Below, piece after piece: positions 1 through 9,468 of a DNA stretch of 64,000 nt. How positions within the stretch are numbered: position 1 is the first letter of the stretch; each line of letters starts with the position of its first letter. Origin of the DNA: Thiobaca trueperi (GTDB taxonomy: Bacteria; Pseudomonadota; Gammaproteobacteria; Chromatiales; Chromatiaceae); the NCBI RefSeq assembly GCF_004342175.1, contig NZ_SMAO01000001.1, forward strand, positions 310,001 through 374,000, given 5' to 3'. The notes under the pieces are model-generated. The model had not been told where the DNA came from. It saw only the letters and a program-made list of their open reading frames with translations, and did no database searches. Made by a program: the position numbers and the translations under genes.

Positions 1-198
1 CTTGAGCGGCTCGACATAGCCGAGCCGGTGCAGACGTTCCATGGCCGCGCCGAAGGCACCGACACCGGGAAAGATCAGGCGTTCGGCCTTGAGAATATCT
101 TCGGGCCGCTCGATCTCGGTGAGCGAGAAGCCAAGCGCCTGAACGGCATTGCGCAGACTGCGGACATTGCCCGCGCCATAGTCGAGAAGCGAAATCAT
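1..198 (-). CDS. hisH: Imidazole glycerol phosphate synthase, glutaminase part (partial)
   Basis: The first 66 residues of a protein whose gene runs off the left edge. The N-terminus reads MISLLDYGAGNVRS and continues with an FPGVGAFG segment, the two conserved strands that open class I glutamine amidotransferases of the HisH family. HisH releases ammonia from glutamine for HisF in histidine synthesis. The catalytic Cys, His and Glu lie outside the window, so it cannot be told whether this is a stand-alone HisH or the N-terminal half of a HisH-HisF fusion. The start ATG is at 196-198 on the minus strand. Confidence 0.8.
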   Translation of the reverse strand, partial: MISLLDYGAGNVRSLRNAVQALGFSLTEIERPEDILKAERLIFPGVGAFGAAMERLHRLGYVEPLK

Positions 199-545
199 AC
201 GTCGAGTCCGAGGGGTTCAATCGGTCAGCGGAGCGTCCGGACAAACATCGGACGCACGGGGTTCAGAAACTTGGTTTAGTTTAGCGCCAACCAGCCGTTG
301 GATTCAGTCTTTCCGCGTCAGACGCCGCTCCGACAGGCGAGGTGTCGGAATTCGCCAAACTGGAACAACTATCACAGTTATGAGACTGTTTTTGTCTCAC
401 CATACGGACACGAAAGCGGCATGCGGCAAAATAAATCGTTGCAATCCAAAAACCTGTCATATCGGCTTGATCTTTGCCTTTAAATGCTGATACGTGGCTT
501 GCAGACCCGACCCTGGCACATTCAAATTCCATTGAGGCCAAATCC
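199..545. other. Intergenic region between hisH and the VPLPA-CTERM gene
   Basis: About 350 bases without a convincing gene. They separate two divergently oriented genes and so should hold both promoters. A small inverted repeat (GAGAC-N7-GTCTC) lies near 382-398. The A/T content rises between 400 and 480, just upstream of the exported protein gene, but no sigma-70 promoter could be assigned with confidence. Confidence 0.4.
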
Positions 546-1193
546 ATGACATCCAAAACACTCGCCTGGCTGATTCCATTGGCGGGGGCTGTTTTCATGG
601 CCTCTGCACAGGCCGCCACCCTCGAAATCTATACGGACAGGTCTGCTTGGGCATCCAAGACCGGCGCCTTTGCGACCGAAACCTTCGATGACAGTCCGCT
701 CGACAATGGCCTGAAACTCACATCGACACAAGGCAGAGTCGCGCAGGGAATATGGCAGGATGTTCTCTCTCAGGATATCTATGGCAATGAACTCAGCAAC
801 ACCCGATTCAGCTTTGCGGATGGTGTCACGAGCATCGGCGGCGACTGGGATACGCGGCCAGCCGGTCATGGCACCAAGATCTGGCTTACCCTCTTTCATG
901 GCGCAACCCAGATTCTCTCCAGAGAGATCCCCCACATCGAAGGGTCTTTCTGGGGTCTGATCTCCGATACGGCCTTTACCGACATCGTGCTGACTTCCAG
1001 TGATGGTTCGGGAAGCCAGGAGATCTATCGCCGGGAGACCTATCATCTGGATAACTTCACTTATGGCACATCCAACGCCTCCGACAAGTTGGCGTCCGTC
1101 CCATTGCCAGCCGCCTTCTGGCTCTTCGCATCAGGTCTGCTGGGTCTGTTCAGCATCAGAAGACAAAACAGATCCCCGCGCTCCGCTCTCTGA
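546..1193 (+). CDS. Exported VPLPA-CTERM sorting-domain protein
   Basis: A 215-residue protein. It opens with a signal peptide (MTSKTLAWLIPLAGAVF... cleaved after the AQA near residue 24). It ends with the tripartite sorting signal VPLPA, a hydrophobic stretch (FWLFASGLLGL) and a basic tail. This is the VPLPA-CTERM form of PEP-CTERM signals, which are handled by exosortase/archaeosortase-type enzymes. The middle of the protein is a predicted beta-rich extracellular domain with no motif I recognise. I start at the ATG at 546 because the signal peptide begins there; an upstream ATG at 474 would add 24 non-hydrophobic residues. Confidence 0.75.
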   Translation: MTSKTLAWLIPLAGAVFMASAQAATLEIYTDRSAWASKTGAFATETFDDSPLDNGLKLTSTQGRVAQGIWQDVLSQDIYGNELSNTRFSFADGVTSIGGDWDTRPAGHGTKIWLTLFHGATQILSREIPHIEGSFWGLISDTAFTDIVLTSSDGSGSQEIYRRETYHLDNFTYGTSNASDKLASVPLPAAFWLFASGLLGLFSIRRQNRSPRSAL

Positions 1194-1316
1194 TCAGCAA
1201 CTCTGGAGGCAGGGAATGCCCATTGCCCGCTTGTAAAACAAATCTGCATCATGTCTGTCGGCATGGCGGCTGGAAATCCCGTCCTCCCGCGCTTATAGTG
1301 CGCCCTTCGTGTCATG

Positions 1317-1516
1317 TCCCGTGGGAGAGACCGGCTGCACCAGCCGGCGCCGAAGGCGCAACACCGCCCGGAATCGCTCAGGCAAACGGACCGCGGGGAT
1401 AACGACCGACTCTGGAGAGCGGTATCGGCTGACAGATCAACCGATACCCACCGACGGGGCAGCAGCAGGAACCGCCCGGTTCTTCGCCGCAAACTCTCAG
1501 GTTTAGGACAGAGGGG
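1317..1516 (+). promoter_or_regulatory. Tandem glycine riboswitch upstream of gcvT
   Basis: Two consecutive aptamers are readable. Aptamer 1 (about 1317-1398) has GGGAGAG, then GCGCCGAAGGCGC, then CGCTCAGGCAAACGGACCG. Aptamer 2 (about 1405-1515) has CTCTGGAGAG, then CACCGACGGGGC, then ACTCTCAGG...GGACAGAGGGG. These are the conserved cores of the glycine (gcvT) riboswitch family in its two-aptamer form. It lies 90 bases upstream of gcvT, so glycine would switch on the cleavage operon. The mode (transcriptional or translational) is not clear; no U-tract terminator is evident after aptamer 2. Confidence 0.93.
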
Positions 1517-1606
1517 CGATGTCGGAGGCTTGTGCCTTCGGCGTTGTTTCGTTGTCGATGGCCCACAGGTCGCGGCGATGCCCACATCAGTCCAGCGGAG
1601 AGTCGA

Positions 1607-2698
1607 ATGGGATTGCGCACGCCACTTTTTTCAGAGCACGAGCGTCTCGGCGCCCGTCTCGTCCCCTTCGGCGGCTGGGACATGCCGCTGCACTATGGAT
1701 CCCAGATCGAAGAGCATCACGCGGTGCGCCGCACGGCGGGCATGTTCGATGTCTCGCACATGCGCCCCGTCGATGTCGAAGGTCCGGATGCCCAAGCCTT
1801 TCTGCGCCGCCTGCTGGCCAACGATGTCGCCCGGCTCCAGTCGCCCGGCAAGGCGCTCTACAGTTGCATGCTCAACGAGCAGGGTGGCGTGGTCGATGAC
1901 CTCATCGTCTACGCGCGCGGCCCGCAGCACTACCGTCTTGTGGTCAACGCTGGCACGGCTGACAGAGACATCGCCTGGATGCGCGCCCACAGCGCCGGTT
2001 TCGCGATCAAGATCCAGCCCCGCACTGATCTGGCGATGATCGCCGTTCAGGGTCCGCAGGCGCGTGAGCTGGCCGCGCCCTTACTGCCCGAGGCGGTTCG
2101 CGCGAACGCTATGCAGATCCAGCCCTTTTTCGCCGCCGAGGACGCCGACTGGTTCGTCGGTCGCACCGGCTATACCGGCGAGGACGGTTTCGAGATCATG
2201 CTTCCCAACACGCAAGCCACCGATCTCTGGCGGGCGCTGCATACCACCGGGGTCACGCCCTGCGGACTCGGCGCGCGCGATACGCTGCGTCTGGAGGCCG
2301 GCATGAACCTCTATGGCCAGGACATGGACGAGACCGTCGGCCCGCTCGAATCCGGGCTGGGCTGGACCGTCGCCTGGGAGCCGGTCGAACGCGATTTCAT
2401 CGGACGCACGGCACTCGTCCAGATGCGCGACGATCCCGCCCGGCGCGAGTTCGTCGGTCTGCTGCTGACCGGACGCGGAATCCTGCGCAGCCATCAAAAG
2501 GTATTGAGCAACGGGGTTGAGGTCGGCGAGATCACCTCCGGCGGATTTGCGCCCACCCTGGATGGATCCATTGCGCTGGCGCGGGTCACGCCCGGCCTGG
2601 GTTCGACCTGCGAGGTCGAGATCCGTGGCAAGCCGGTCGCCGCGCGGGTGGTCAGGCCGCCGTTCGTGCGACATGGCACCATCCGCATCGAACGCTGA
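1607..2698 (+). CDS. gcvT: Glycine cleavage system aminomethyltransferase (T protein)
   Basis: 363 residues. The T protein takes the aminomethyl group from the lipoylated H protein, releases ammonia and forms 5,10-methylene-tetrahydrofolate. Conserved family segments include LVPFGGWDMPLHYGSQ near the N-terminus, the GMFDVSHM block, the RTGYTGEDGFE loop that surrounds the folate site, and LRLEAGMNLYGQDM. The ATG at 1607 follows a good ribosome site (AGCGGAGAG) and begins the conserved MGLRTPL; an in-frame ATG at 1532 would add 25 unrelated residues. It is the first gene after the glycine riboswitch and is followed by gcvH and gcvPA on the same strand. Confidence 0.96.
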   Translation: MGLRTPLFSEHERLGARLVPFGGWDMPLHYGSQIEEHHAVRRTAGMFDVSHMRPVDVEGPDAQAFLRRLLANDVARLQSPGKALYSCMLNEQGGVVDDLIVYARGPQHYRLVVNAGTADRDIAWMRAHSAGFAIKIQPRTDLAMIAVQGPQARELAAPLLPEAVRANAMQIQPFFAAEDADWFVGRTGYTGEDGFEIMLPNTQATDLWRALHTTGVTPCGLGARDTLRLEAGMNLYGQDMDETVGPLESGLGWTVAWEPVERDFIGRTALVQMRDDPARREFVGLLLTGRGILRSHQKVLSNGVEVGEITSGGFAPTLDGSIALARVTPGLGSTCEVEIRGKPVAARVVRPPFVRHGTIRIER

Positions 2699-2755
2699 AT
2701 CATCACCAAACAAACACTGACAGGTCCATCGCGGACCCTCACGGAGCACAGAAAA

Positions 2756-3148
2756 ATGAGCGACATTCCTGCCGACCTGAAATACACCAAGACCCACGAG
2801 TGGGTGCGCGACAACGGCGATGGCACCGTCACCGTCGGCATCACCGACCATGCACAGGAGGCGCTGGGTGACATCGTCTTCGTCGAGGCGCCGGAGTCCG
2901 GTCGCGAAGTCGATGCCGACGAAGCCTGCGCGGTGGTCGAGTCGGTCAAGGCCGCTTCAGACATCTATTCCCCGCTGGCCGGCGAGATCGTTGAGGGCAA
3001 TGCGGTCCTCGCCGATACCCCGGACGCCATCAATACCAGTCCTTACGACGAAGGCTGGATCTTCCGTCTGGCACCGAGCGATCCGGGTGCGCTCGCCGGT
3101 CTGCTGGACGCTGCCGGCTATGAAAGGGTCGTCGAAGACGAGTCCTGA
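2756..3148 (+). CDS. gcvH: Glycine cleavage system H protein
   Basis: 130 residues, the usual size. GcvH is the small lipoyl carrier that shuttles the aminomethyl intermediate between the P, T and L proteins. The lipoylation site is Lys65 in the motif VESVKAASD. The N-terminal YTKTHEWV and the C-terminal [13 protein letters not shown] segments are standard for the family. It lies 57 bases after gcvT and only 2 bases before gcvPA, so the three are likely one transcript under the glycine riboswitch. Confidence 0.97.
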   Translation: MSDIPADLKYTKTHEWVRDNGDGTVTVGITDHAQEALGDIVFVEAPESGREVDADEACAVVESVKAASDIYSPLAGEIVEGNAVLADTPDAINTSPYDEGWIFRLAPSDPGALAGLLDAAGYERVVEDES

Positions 3149-3150
3149 TC

Positions 3151-4527
3151 ATGCCTTTCATCCCTCATACCCCTGACGACATCGCCGCCATGCTCGCGAC
3201 CATTGGCGTCGGCTCCATTGATGCCCTGTTCGACGAGATTCCGTCCGAGCTGCGGATCGGTGAACTGGCTGCCATCCCGACCGCGCTGTCCGAGATGGAG
3301 ATCGCCCGGCTGATGCAGACACGCGCCCGCGCGGACGGTCAGCCGGTCTGTTTCATCGGTGCCGGCGCCTACGATCATCATATCCCCGCCGCCGTCTGGC
3401 AGATCGCGGCGCGCGGCGAATTCTACAGCGCCTACACGCCCTATCAGGCCGAAGCCAGCCAGGGCACCCTGCAGGTGCTCTATGAATTCCAGTCGATGAT
3501 GACTGCGCTCACCGGTCTGGATGTCTCCAATGCCTCGCTCTATGACGGCGCTTCGGCACTAGCCGAAGCGATCCTGATGGCGGTACGCGCCAATCGTCAG
3601 ACCAGATCGACCCGCGTGCTGGTGCCGCGCGCGCTCCATCCGGCCTATCGGCGCACGGTGCGCGCCATCGTCGAGTCGCAGGGAATCGAACTGGTCGAAG
3701 TGTCATTCGATCCTCAGAGCGGACAGACGCCGGTCGCGCAACTGGAAGCGGCTGCCATCGGCGGTGAATTCGCCGCGCTGATCATCAACCAGCCCAATTT
3801 TTTCGGCGTGCTCGAAGACGTGGACGTGCTGACCGATTGGGCGCATGCGCGCAAAGCACTGGTCATCGGCGTCGTCAACCCCATCGCACTCGCGCTGCTG
3901 TCGCCGCCGGGCGAATGGGGATCAAAAGGTGCGGACATTGCCTGCGGCGAGGCTCAATCGCTGGGCATGCCGCTGTCGTCCGGTGGACCCTATGCCGGTT
4001 TTCTCTGCTGCAAACAGGAATTCGTGCGCCAGTTGCCCGGACGCATCGCCGGACGCACCCTGGATCTGGACGGCAAGCCCGGCTTCACGCTCACGCTCCA
4101 GGCACGCGAGCAACACATCCGGCGCGGCAAGGCGACCTCCAACATCTGCACCAATCAGGGTCTGCTGGTGACGGCGGCGACCATCCATTTGGCGCTGCTC
4201 GGCGCCGAAGGACTGGAGCGGGTGGCGAGCGCCTGTCACGCCAACACCCGCCGTCTTGCTGAGCTACTCAGCGTGATCCCCGGTGTCGCACCGCTATTCG
4301 GTGGATCGGTTTTCCACGAACAGGCGCTGCGACTGCCTGTGCCGGCCCCCGACTTGCTCGATGCACTCGCCGCCGACGGCATCCTCGGCGGCTTCGCTCT
4401 GGAGCCGGACTATCCCGATCTGGGTCCGGCCATCTTGATTTGCGCCACCGAACTCCGCACAGAGGATGAGATGCGCGACTATGCCGACAGGCTGGCACGG
4501 ATTCTTGCCACGCGGATCGAATGCTGA
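3151..4527 (+). CDS. gcvPA: Glycine dehydrogenase (decarboxylating) subunit 1
   Basis: 458 residues. This is the N-terminal half of the two-subunit P protein; it carries no PLP lysine and pairs with GcvPB (5371-6843). The opening [15 protein letters not shown] and the [11 protein letters not shown] block are typical of the split form. The start follows the gcvH stop by two bases. The stop codon overlaps the left arm of an inverted repeat (4525-4640). In many genomes gcvPB follows directly; here a peroxiredoxin gene and two repeats intervene. Confidence 0.96.
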   Translation: MPFIPHTPDDIAAMLATIGVGSIDALFDEIPSELRIGELAAIPTALSEMEIARLMQTRARADGQPVCFIGAGAYDHHIPAAVWQIAARGEFYSAYTPYQAEASQGTLQVLYEFQSMMTALTGLDVSNASLYDGASALAEAILMAVRANRQTRSTRVLVPRALHPAYRRTVRAIVESQGIELVEVSFDPQSGQTPVAQLEAAAIGGEFAALIINQPNFFGVLEDVDVLTDWAHARKALVIGVVNPIALALLSPPGEWGSKGADIACGEAQSLGMPLSSGGPYAGFLCCKQEFVRQLPGRIAGRTLDLDGKPGFTLTLQAREQHIRRGKATSNICTNQGLLVTAATIHLALLGAEGLERVASACHANTRRLAELLSVIPGVAPLFGGSVFHEQALRLPVPAPDLLDALAADGILGGFALEPDYPDLGPAILICATELRTEDEMRDYADRLARILATRIEC

Positions 4528-4640
4528 ACCGCCAAGGCGCGAAGGACGCCAGGAAAAACAAGGCACACCTGGCGACTGACCGCCACGGCGCGTAAAAATC
4601 CTTGAAAGCCTTCGTGTTCTTTGTGCCCTTTGCGGTTCAA
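4525..4640. repeat. Inverted repeat, TGAACCGC...GCGGTTCA family
   Basis: The left arm TGAACCGCCAAGGCGCGAAGG (4525 on) and the right arm CTTTGTGCCCTTTGCGGTTCA (ending about 4639) are imperfect inverted copies of each other. A related pair lies at 37106-37248 in front of rne, and a lone half (CACCGCGAAGGACACGAAGA) lies at 9175-9196 just before moaD. The left arm includes the gcvPA stop codon. No protein is encoded. The function is unknown; a mobile palindromic element or mRNA-end structure is possible. Confidence 0.7.
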
Positions 4641-4681
4641 CCGCTTTTTCTTAACGCCACGTCTGACAACCGGAGACTCGC

Positions 4682-5179
4682 ATGGCCCACACCGCACTCC
4701 AAGGCAACCCCGTCTCACTCAATGGCGAACTGCCCGCCGTCGGCAGCAGCGCACCCGATTTCACGCTGGTCGATAAGGATCTGGCCGACCGGACGCTGGC
4801 CGATTTCGCTGGCAAGAAGAAACTGCTGAACATCGTGCCCAGTCTGGACACCCCGGTCTGCGCGACCTCCACCAAAACATTCAACGCCGCCATGGCCGGC
4901 AAGACCGACGCCGTGGCCCTGGTCATTTCGGCTGATCTGCCCTTTGCGATGGGCCGCTTCTGCGGTGCGGAAGGGATCGACACTGTCATCAGTCTCTCGA
5001 TGATGCGCTCGCGCAACTTCGCCAGGGACTATGGCGTGCTGATCGAAGACGGCCCGCTGGCCGGCATCACCGCCCGTGCGGTCGTCGTGCTCGATGCCGA
5101 CAACAAGGTGCTTTACACCCAACTGGTTCCGGAGATCACCGAGGAGCCGGATTACGAGGCGGCCCTGGCGAAGCTCTGA
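4682..5179 (+). CDS. tpx: Thiol peroxidase (atypical 2-Cys peroxiredoxin)
   Basis: 165 residues. Tpx is a periplasmic/cytosolic peroxiredoxin that reduces hydroperoxides with thioredoxin. The peroxidatic Cys60 is in [11 protein letters not shown] and the resolving Cys94 is in [11 protein letters not shown], matching the E. coli Tpx layout almost residue for residue. The gene sits between gcvPA and gcvPB although it has no role in glycine cleavage, and it is flanked by two different inverted repeats (4525-4640 and 5215-5312). Confidence 0.96.
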   Translation: MAHTALQGNPVSLNGELPAVGSSAPDFTLVDKDLADRTLADFAGKKKLLNIVPSLDTPVCATSTKTFNAAMAGKTDAVALVISADLPFAMGRFCGAEGIDTVISLSMMRSRNFARDYGVLIEDGPLAGITARAVVVLDADNKVLYTQLVPEITEEPDYEAALAKL

Positions 5180-5214
5180 TCGTCACTAAGATTCATCGCC
5201 ACAAGCCATGCTGC

Positions 5215-5312
5215 AATAGACAGGATTAACAGGATTTTGCAGGATTAACGGGGTTTTTAATTCTTGACTTTGACTCCGTCAATCTTGGAGCATCCTGTTA
5301 ATCCTGTCTATT
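5215..5312. repeat. Inverted repeat with GACAGGATTAACAGGAT arms
   Basis: A 98-base element with perfect 21-base terminal inverted repeats (AATAGACAGGATTAACAGGAT and its complement). The right arm is followed by a run of seven T, so on the plus strand it could also end tpx transcription. A second copy with GGACAGGATGAACAGG arms is at 21652-21750. The middle repeats CAGGATT several times. Confidence 0.8.
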
Positions 5313-5370
5313 TTTTATCCGCGTCCTTCTTTGAGAAGACACGGCTACCCTACAACACAGTCACTCTGCC

Positions 5371-6843
5371 ATGCTGATCCACGACCACTCCCGCCCCGGC
5401 CGCCGCGCGACCGCTCAGGCGCCACTCAATCCGCCCGCTGTCACGGACATTCCAGCGGGGCTGCGCCGACGCGCCCGCCCGATGCTGCCGGAGGTCTCCG
5501 AGATGCAGGCGGTGCGTCACTATACCCGGCTGTCGCAGAAGAACTTTTCCATCGACACCCATCTCTATCCGCTCGGCTCCTGTACCATGAAGTACAACCC
5601 GCGCGCCTGTCACAGTCTCGCCAGCCTGCCCGGATTTCTCGCGCGTCATCCGCTGGCGCCGGACACCCAGGGTCAGGGTTTTCTCACCTGTCTCTTCGAG
5701 CTTCAGGAGATGCTCAAAGAGGTGACCGGCATGCACGCGGTTTCGCTGGCGCCATCCGCTGGCGCACAGGGCGAATTCGCCGGGGTCGCCATGATCCGGG
5801 CCTATCATCGGGCGCGCGGCGATCTGGCCCGTACCGAGATGCTGGTGCCGGACGCCGCGCATGGCACCAATCCGGCTTCGGCGGTCATGTGCGGTTTCAC
5901 GGTGCGCGAGATTCCGACCGGCCCCGATGGCGATGTCGATCTCGACGCACTGACCGCCGCCGTCGGCCCGCAGACCGCCGGTATCATGCTCACCAATCCA
6001 AGCACGGTCGGCGTCTTCGACCGCAATATCCAGGCGATTGCCCGCACGGTTCACGAGGCCGGCGGGCTGCTCTATTACGACGGGGCCAATCTCAACGCCA
6101 TTCTCGGCAAGGTGCGTCCGGGCGACATGGGCTTCGATGTCATCCACATGAATCTGCACAAGACCTTCTCCACCCCGCACGGCGGCGGCGGTCCCGGCGC
6201 GGGCCCGGTGGGCGTTTCGGCGCGTCTGGAACCCTATCTGCCAGTGCCGCTGGTTGCGCGCGATGGCGATGAATACCATTGGCTGACCGAGCGCGACCGT
6301 CCGGACAGCATCGGGCGCCTCACCGCCTTCGGCGGCAACATGGGCATCCTGCTCCGCGCCTATGTCTATGCCCGGATGCTGGGGCGCGAGGGCATGGGGC
6401 GGGTGGCTGAATTCTCCACGCTCAATGCCAATTATCTGATGGCGCGTCTCCGGGCCGCCGGCTTCGAGGCCGCTTATCCCGAGCGTCGCGCCAGTCATGA
6501 GTTCATCGTCACACTCAAGCGCGAGGCCAGAGAATTGGGCGTCAACGCCATGGACTTCGCCAAGCGTCTGCTGGATTACGGCTATCACGCCCCGACGACC
6601 TATTTCCCGCTGCTGGTGCCCGAGTGTCTGCTGATCGAACCGACCGAGACCGAGACCAAAGAAGACCTGGATAGCTTCGTCGAGGCGCTGATCGCCATCC
6701 GCCACGAGGCGCGAGAGGAACCTGAGACGGTCAAGGGCGCGCCCCATACCCTGCCAGTGCGCCGGCTTGATGACGTGCGCGCCGCACGCCAACTGGATCT
6801 GGCCTGGAAACCGCTGACCGCAGGTGAGAACGCGCATGGCTAA
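5371..6843 (+). CDS. gcvPB: Glycine dehydrogenase (decarboxylating) subunit 2
   Basis: 490 residues. This is the C-terminal, PLP-binding half of the split P protein, which decarboxylates glycine and loads the aminomethyl group on GcvH. The PLP lysine is in [16 protein letters not shown]. Other family blocks seen are [13 protein letters not shown] and [12 protein letters not shown]. The gene is separated from gcvPA by tpx and two repeats, so it may rely on its own promoter or on read-through. Its 3' end overlaps the start of dgkA by 8 bases. Confidence 0.96.
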   Translation: MLIHDHSRPGRRATAQAPLNPPAVTDIPAGLRRRARPMLPEVSEMQAVRHYTRLSQKNFSIDTHLYPLGSCTMKYNPRACHSLASLPGFLARHPLAPDTQGQGFLTCLFELQEMLKEVTGMHAVSLAPSAGAQGEFAGVAMIRAYHRARGDLARTEMLVPDAAHGTNPASAVMCGFTVREIPTGPDGDVDLDALTAAVGPQTAGIMLTNPSTVGVFDRNIQAIARTVHEAGGLLYYDGANLNAILGKVRPGDMGFDVIHMNLHKTFSTPHGGGGPGAGPVGVSARLEPYLPVPLVARDGDEYHWLTERDRPDSIGRLTAFGGNMGILLRAYVYARMLGREGMGRVAEFSTLNANYLMARLRAAGFEAAYPERRASHEFIVTLKREARELGVNAMDFAKRLLDYGYHAPTTYFPLLVPECLLIEPTETETKEDLDSFVEALIAIRHEAREEPETVKGAPHTLPVRRLDDVRAARQLDLAWKPLTAGENAHG

Positions 6844-7207
6844 TCACAATGTGCGCGGCTGGCGGCGTGTGATCCGCGCCTTCGGTTATTCGATGAAAGG
6901 ATTCAAGGCCTGCTTCGAGCTGGAAGAGGCCTTCCGTCAGGAGGTCTTTCTGCTGATTCCGCTGATCCCGCTGGCGCTCTGGCTCGGCGAAACGCCGGTC
7001 GAGCGGGCGTTACTGATCAGTGCGCTGCTGCTGGTGCCCATCGTCGAACTGCTGAATTCGGCCATTGAGGCCAATGTGGATCGCGTCGGTCTCGAACGTC
7101 ACGAACTCTCCGGGCGGGCCAAGGACATTGCCTCGGCGGCGGTGTTTTTGAGCATCGCCTTCTGCGTGGTGATCTGGGCGCTGATTCTGATACCGAAGCT
7201 GGCCTGA
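6836..7207 (+). CDS. dgkA: Diacylglycerol kinase (membrane)
   Basis: 123 residues. DgkA is a small trimeric inner-membrane enzyme that phosphorylates diacylglycerol to phosphatidic acid. The signature [15 protein letters not shown] matches the conserved E-x-x-N-[ST]-A-I-E active-site segment. Three hydrophobic helices are visible (about 43-60, 61-80, 100-120). The ATG at 6836 lies inside the gcvPB end, implying translational coupling. The gene ends 3 bases before a CGCGGTTTA hairpin element. Confidence 0.95.
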   Translation: MANHNVRGWRRVIRAFGYSMKGFKACFELEEAFRQEVFLLIPLIPLALWLGETPVERALLISALLLVPIVELLNSAIEANVDRVGLERHELSGRAKDIASAAVFLSIAFCVVIWALILIPKLA

Positions 7208-7209
7208 CC

Positions 7210-7294
7210 TAAACCGCGCCCGGTGCGGTATGTGATCGTTGAGGATTGATTCGGCCTTGGCAGAATCGACGACCGTTCGAGCGGGCGCGGTTTA
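7210..7294 (-). repeat. CGCGGTTTA hairpin element, type B, reverse orientation
   Basis: An 85-base element bounded by TAAACCGCGCCC and GGGCGCGGTTTA. The internal sequence, read on the minus strand, is nearly the same as the type B units at 18549-18632 and 24020-24103 (GTCGATTCTGCCAAGGCCGA...). It fills the dgkA-moaB gap almost completely. Confidence 0.9.
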
Positions 7295-7319
7295 AATGTC
7301 ATATTTGAGAGAAATAACG

Positions 7320-7850
7320 ATGAGCGGGCATTTCACCGAGCAGGATTTTCTGCCACTCCGGATCGCCATCCTGACCGTCTCCGACAGCCGGGGCGAGGAT
7401 GAGGACAGCTCAGGAAAGCTGCTGCGGGACAGCGCCGAGTCAGCCGGGCATCAGGTCGTGGCGAAAGAGATCGTGCGTGACGATGTTTATCAGCTCCGCG
7501 CGGCCTTCTCGCGCTGGATCGCCGATCCCGAGGTGAATGTCATCCTCAGCACCGGCGGGACCGGCGTGACCGGACGCGACAGCACGCCGGAGGCCGTGCT
7601 GCCGCTGCTGGACAAGGTGGTCGAAGGTTTTGGCGAACTCTTCCGGCAGGTTTCCTTCGCGGACATCGGCGCATCCACCCTGCAATCGCGCGCATTCGGC
7701 GGACTGGCCAACGGCACTTTCGTTTTCTGTCTCCCCGGTTCGACCGGCGCCTGCCGCACCGCCTGGGAGCAGATTTTGCTGCCGCAACTGGACATCCGCA
7801 CCCGTCCCTGCAACTTCGCCCAACTCATCCCGCGTCTGCGCGAACGCTGA
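7320..7850 (+). CDS. moaB: Molybdenum cofactor biosynthesis protein B
   Basis: 176 residues of the MoaB/MogA fold, which binds molybdopterin and adenylates it before metal insertion. The nucleotide-binding block STGGTGVTGRDSTPEAV and the conserved early LTVSDSR are present. I use the ATG at 7320, which follows GAGAG, rather than the ATG at 7296 that lies at the edge of a repeat element. It is followed by moeA after 11 bases and by moaD. Confidence 0.93.
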   Translation: MSGHFTEQDFLPLRIAILTVSDSRGEDEDSSGKLLRDSAESAGHQVVAKEIVRDDVYQLRAAFSRWIADPEVNVILSTGGTGVTGRDSTPEAVLPLLDKVVEGFGELFRQVSFADIGASTLQSRAFGGLANGTFVFCLPGSTGACRTAWEQILLPQLDIRTRPCNFAQLIPRLRER

Positions 7851-7861
7851 GACGATCCACC

Positions 7862-9118
7862 ATGACGACGCACCATGACTGCTGCGGCCCCGCATCCGCC
7901 AAGCGACCGACGCTCACCAAAGCGGAGGCCATCGCGTTCCTGCTGTCGCGGGTCCAGCCCATCGCCGACACCGAAACCGTTCCAACCGATGCGGCGCTCG
8001 GGCGCGTGCTCGCGGCCCCGGTGACGAGCGCCATCGAGGTTCCGGGCTGGGACAACAGCGCGATGGACGGTTACGCCATCCGTCATGCCGATCTGGCAAC
8101 ACACCACGGACGGCTGCGGGTCGCGCAGCGCATCCCTGCCGGAGCGGTCGGCACAACGCTGGAACCCGGCACGGCGGCGCGCATCTTCACCGGCGCGCCC
8201 GTCCCGGCTGGTGCGGATACCGTCGTGATACAGGAAATCTGCGAGCGGTCGGGCGAGACGGTTTTGATTCCGCTCGACTGCAAAGCGGGCGCAAACATTC
8301 GCCACACTGGCGAGGACATCCGCGCCGGGGCCGAAATCCTCGCCCCCGGCATCCGCCTCGCGCCGCCGCATCTGGGACTGGCGGCCTCGGTCGGCGTGGG
8401 CGCTCTGGCGGTCTATCGCCAGCTGCGGGTCGCGGTCCTCGCCAGCGGCGACGAACTGGTCATGCCGGGCAAACCGCTGGGACCGGGTCAGATCTACAAC
8501 TCGAACCGCTTCACCCTGATTGGACTCCTGCAGGCTTTGGGCTGCGAGGTGGTTGATCTCGGAATCGTCGCCGATACGCTGGAGGCGACGACCGAAGCCC
8601 TGATCCGTGGCGCACGCGAGGCGGATCTGATCGTCGCCAGCGGCGGTGTCTCGGTAGGCGAGGAAGACCATCTCAAGCCAGCCGTCGAACGGCTCGGCAC
8701 CCTGGATCTCTGGAACATCGCCATCCGTCCCGGCAAGCCGGTCGCGTTCGGCCAGGTCAATGGGATTCCCTTCTTCGGCAATCCCGGCAACCCGGTGTCG
8801 CTCTTCGTCACCTTCACGCTCTTTGCCGCTCCGGTCGTGCGACGCTTGCAGGGAATGACCGGCGATCTCAGCCCGCGCGCGATCCCGATCCGCGCCGGTT
8901 TCGACTGGCCCAAACCGGACAAACGCACCGAATTCCATCGTGTCCGCATCCAGACCGGCGCCGATGGCAAGCCTGAACTGGCGATTTTTCCCAGCCGCTC
9001 ATCGGCAGTCCTGTCCTCGGTCGTCTGGGCGGATGGTCTGGTCGAGATTCATCCGGAACAGATCATCCAGCGCGGCGATCCGGTCGATTTCATGGCGTTC
9101 GCGGATCTGTTACGCTGA
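7862..9118 (+). CDS. moeA: Molybdopterin molybdenumtransferase
   Basis: 418 residues. MoeA inserts molybdate into adenylated molybdopterin. The family blocks are all present: DNSAMDGYAIR near residue 60-70, the GDELV-x-PG and YNSNRF blocks, ASGGVSVGEEDH, and GNPGNPVSLFVTF. The N-terminus carries a short unusual HHDCCG stretch before the conserved domain starts near residue 18. It lies between moaB and moaD, so the three form a small Mo-cofactor operon. Confidence 0.95.
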   Translation: MTTHHDCCGPASAKRPTLTKAEAIAFLLSRVQPIADTETVPTDAALGRVLAAPVTSAIEVPGWDNSAMDGYAIRHADLATHHGRLRVAQRIPAGAVGTTLEPGTAARIFTGAPVPAGADTVVIQEICERSGETVLIPLDCKAGANIRHTGEDIRAGAEILAPGIRLAPPHLGLAASVGVGALAVYRQLRVAVLASGDELVMPGKPLGPGQIYNSNRFTLIGLLQALGCEVVDLGIVADTLEATTEALIRGAREADLIVASGGVSVGEEDHLKPAVERLGTLDLWNIAIRPGKPVAFGQVNGIPFFGNPGNPVSLFVTFTLFAAPVVRRLQGMTGDLSPRAIPIRAGFDWPKPDKRTEFHRVRIQTGADGKPELAIFPSRSSAVLSSVVWADGLVEIHPEQIIQRGDPVDFMAFADLLR

Positions 9119-9198
9119 TGCGGCGGGTCTGAACCGGTCGCCTGCGCAAACCGGCTTCCAAACCCAGCAATTTGCACCGCGAAGGACACGAAGAGAAG

Positions 9199-9453
9199 AT
9201 GATCAGAATCCTCTATTTCGCCCGTCTGCGCGAACGGCTCGGCCTCGGCGAAGAGCGGCTGTCGCTCCCCGCAGATGTTGGTATGGTCGGCGAGCTGCTG
9301 GATCATCTGCGCGCGCGCGAGGGGATCTGGGCGGAGAGTCTTGGCGAAGGCGAGTCGCTGATGACGGCGGTCAACCAGGAGCTTGCCCGTCCGCAGACGC
9401 CGCTCGCTGATGGCGACGAGGTCGCCATCTTTCCGCCAGTAACCGGGGGTTGA
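9199..9453 (+). CDS. moaD: Molybdopterin synthase small subunit
   Basis: 84 residues, ubiquitin-like fold. MoaD carries the sulfur as a C-terminal thiocarboxylate; the protein ends in the required Gly-Gly (PPVTGG). The ATG at 9199 follows GAAGAGAAG; the upstream TTG/ATG at 9172 would start inside a half-copy of the repeat also seen at 4525-4640. It follows moeA by 80 bases. The large subunit gene moaE is not in the window. Confidence 0.93.
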   Translation: MIRILYFARLRERLGLGEERLSLPADVGMVGELLDHLRAREGIWAESLGEGESLMTAVNQELARPQTPLADGDEVAIFPPVTGG

Positions 9454-9468
9454 TCAACGGCTGATCAC

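Noticed and set aside
5350-6837. 495-codon minus-strand frame opposite gcvPB
   Set aside because: gcvPB has the PLP lysine and family motifs; the antisense frame has none.
7320-9453. Functional link between the moaB-moeA-moaD genes and the nitrogenase cluster
   Set aside because: They make the pterin molybdenum cofactor, which nitrogenase does not use, and they lie about 50 kb from the anf locus.
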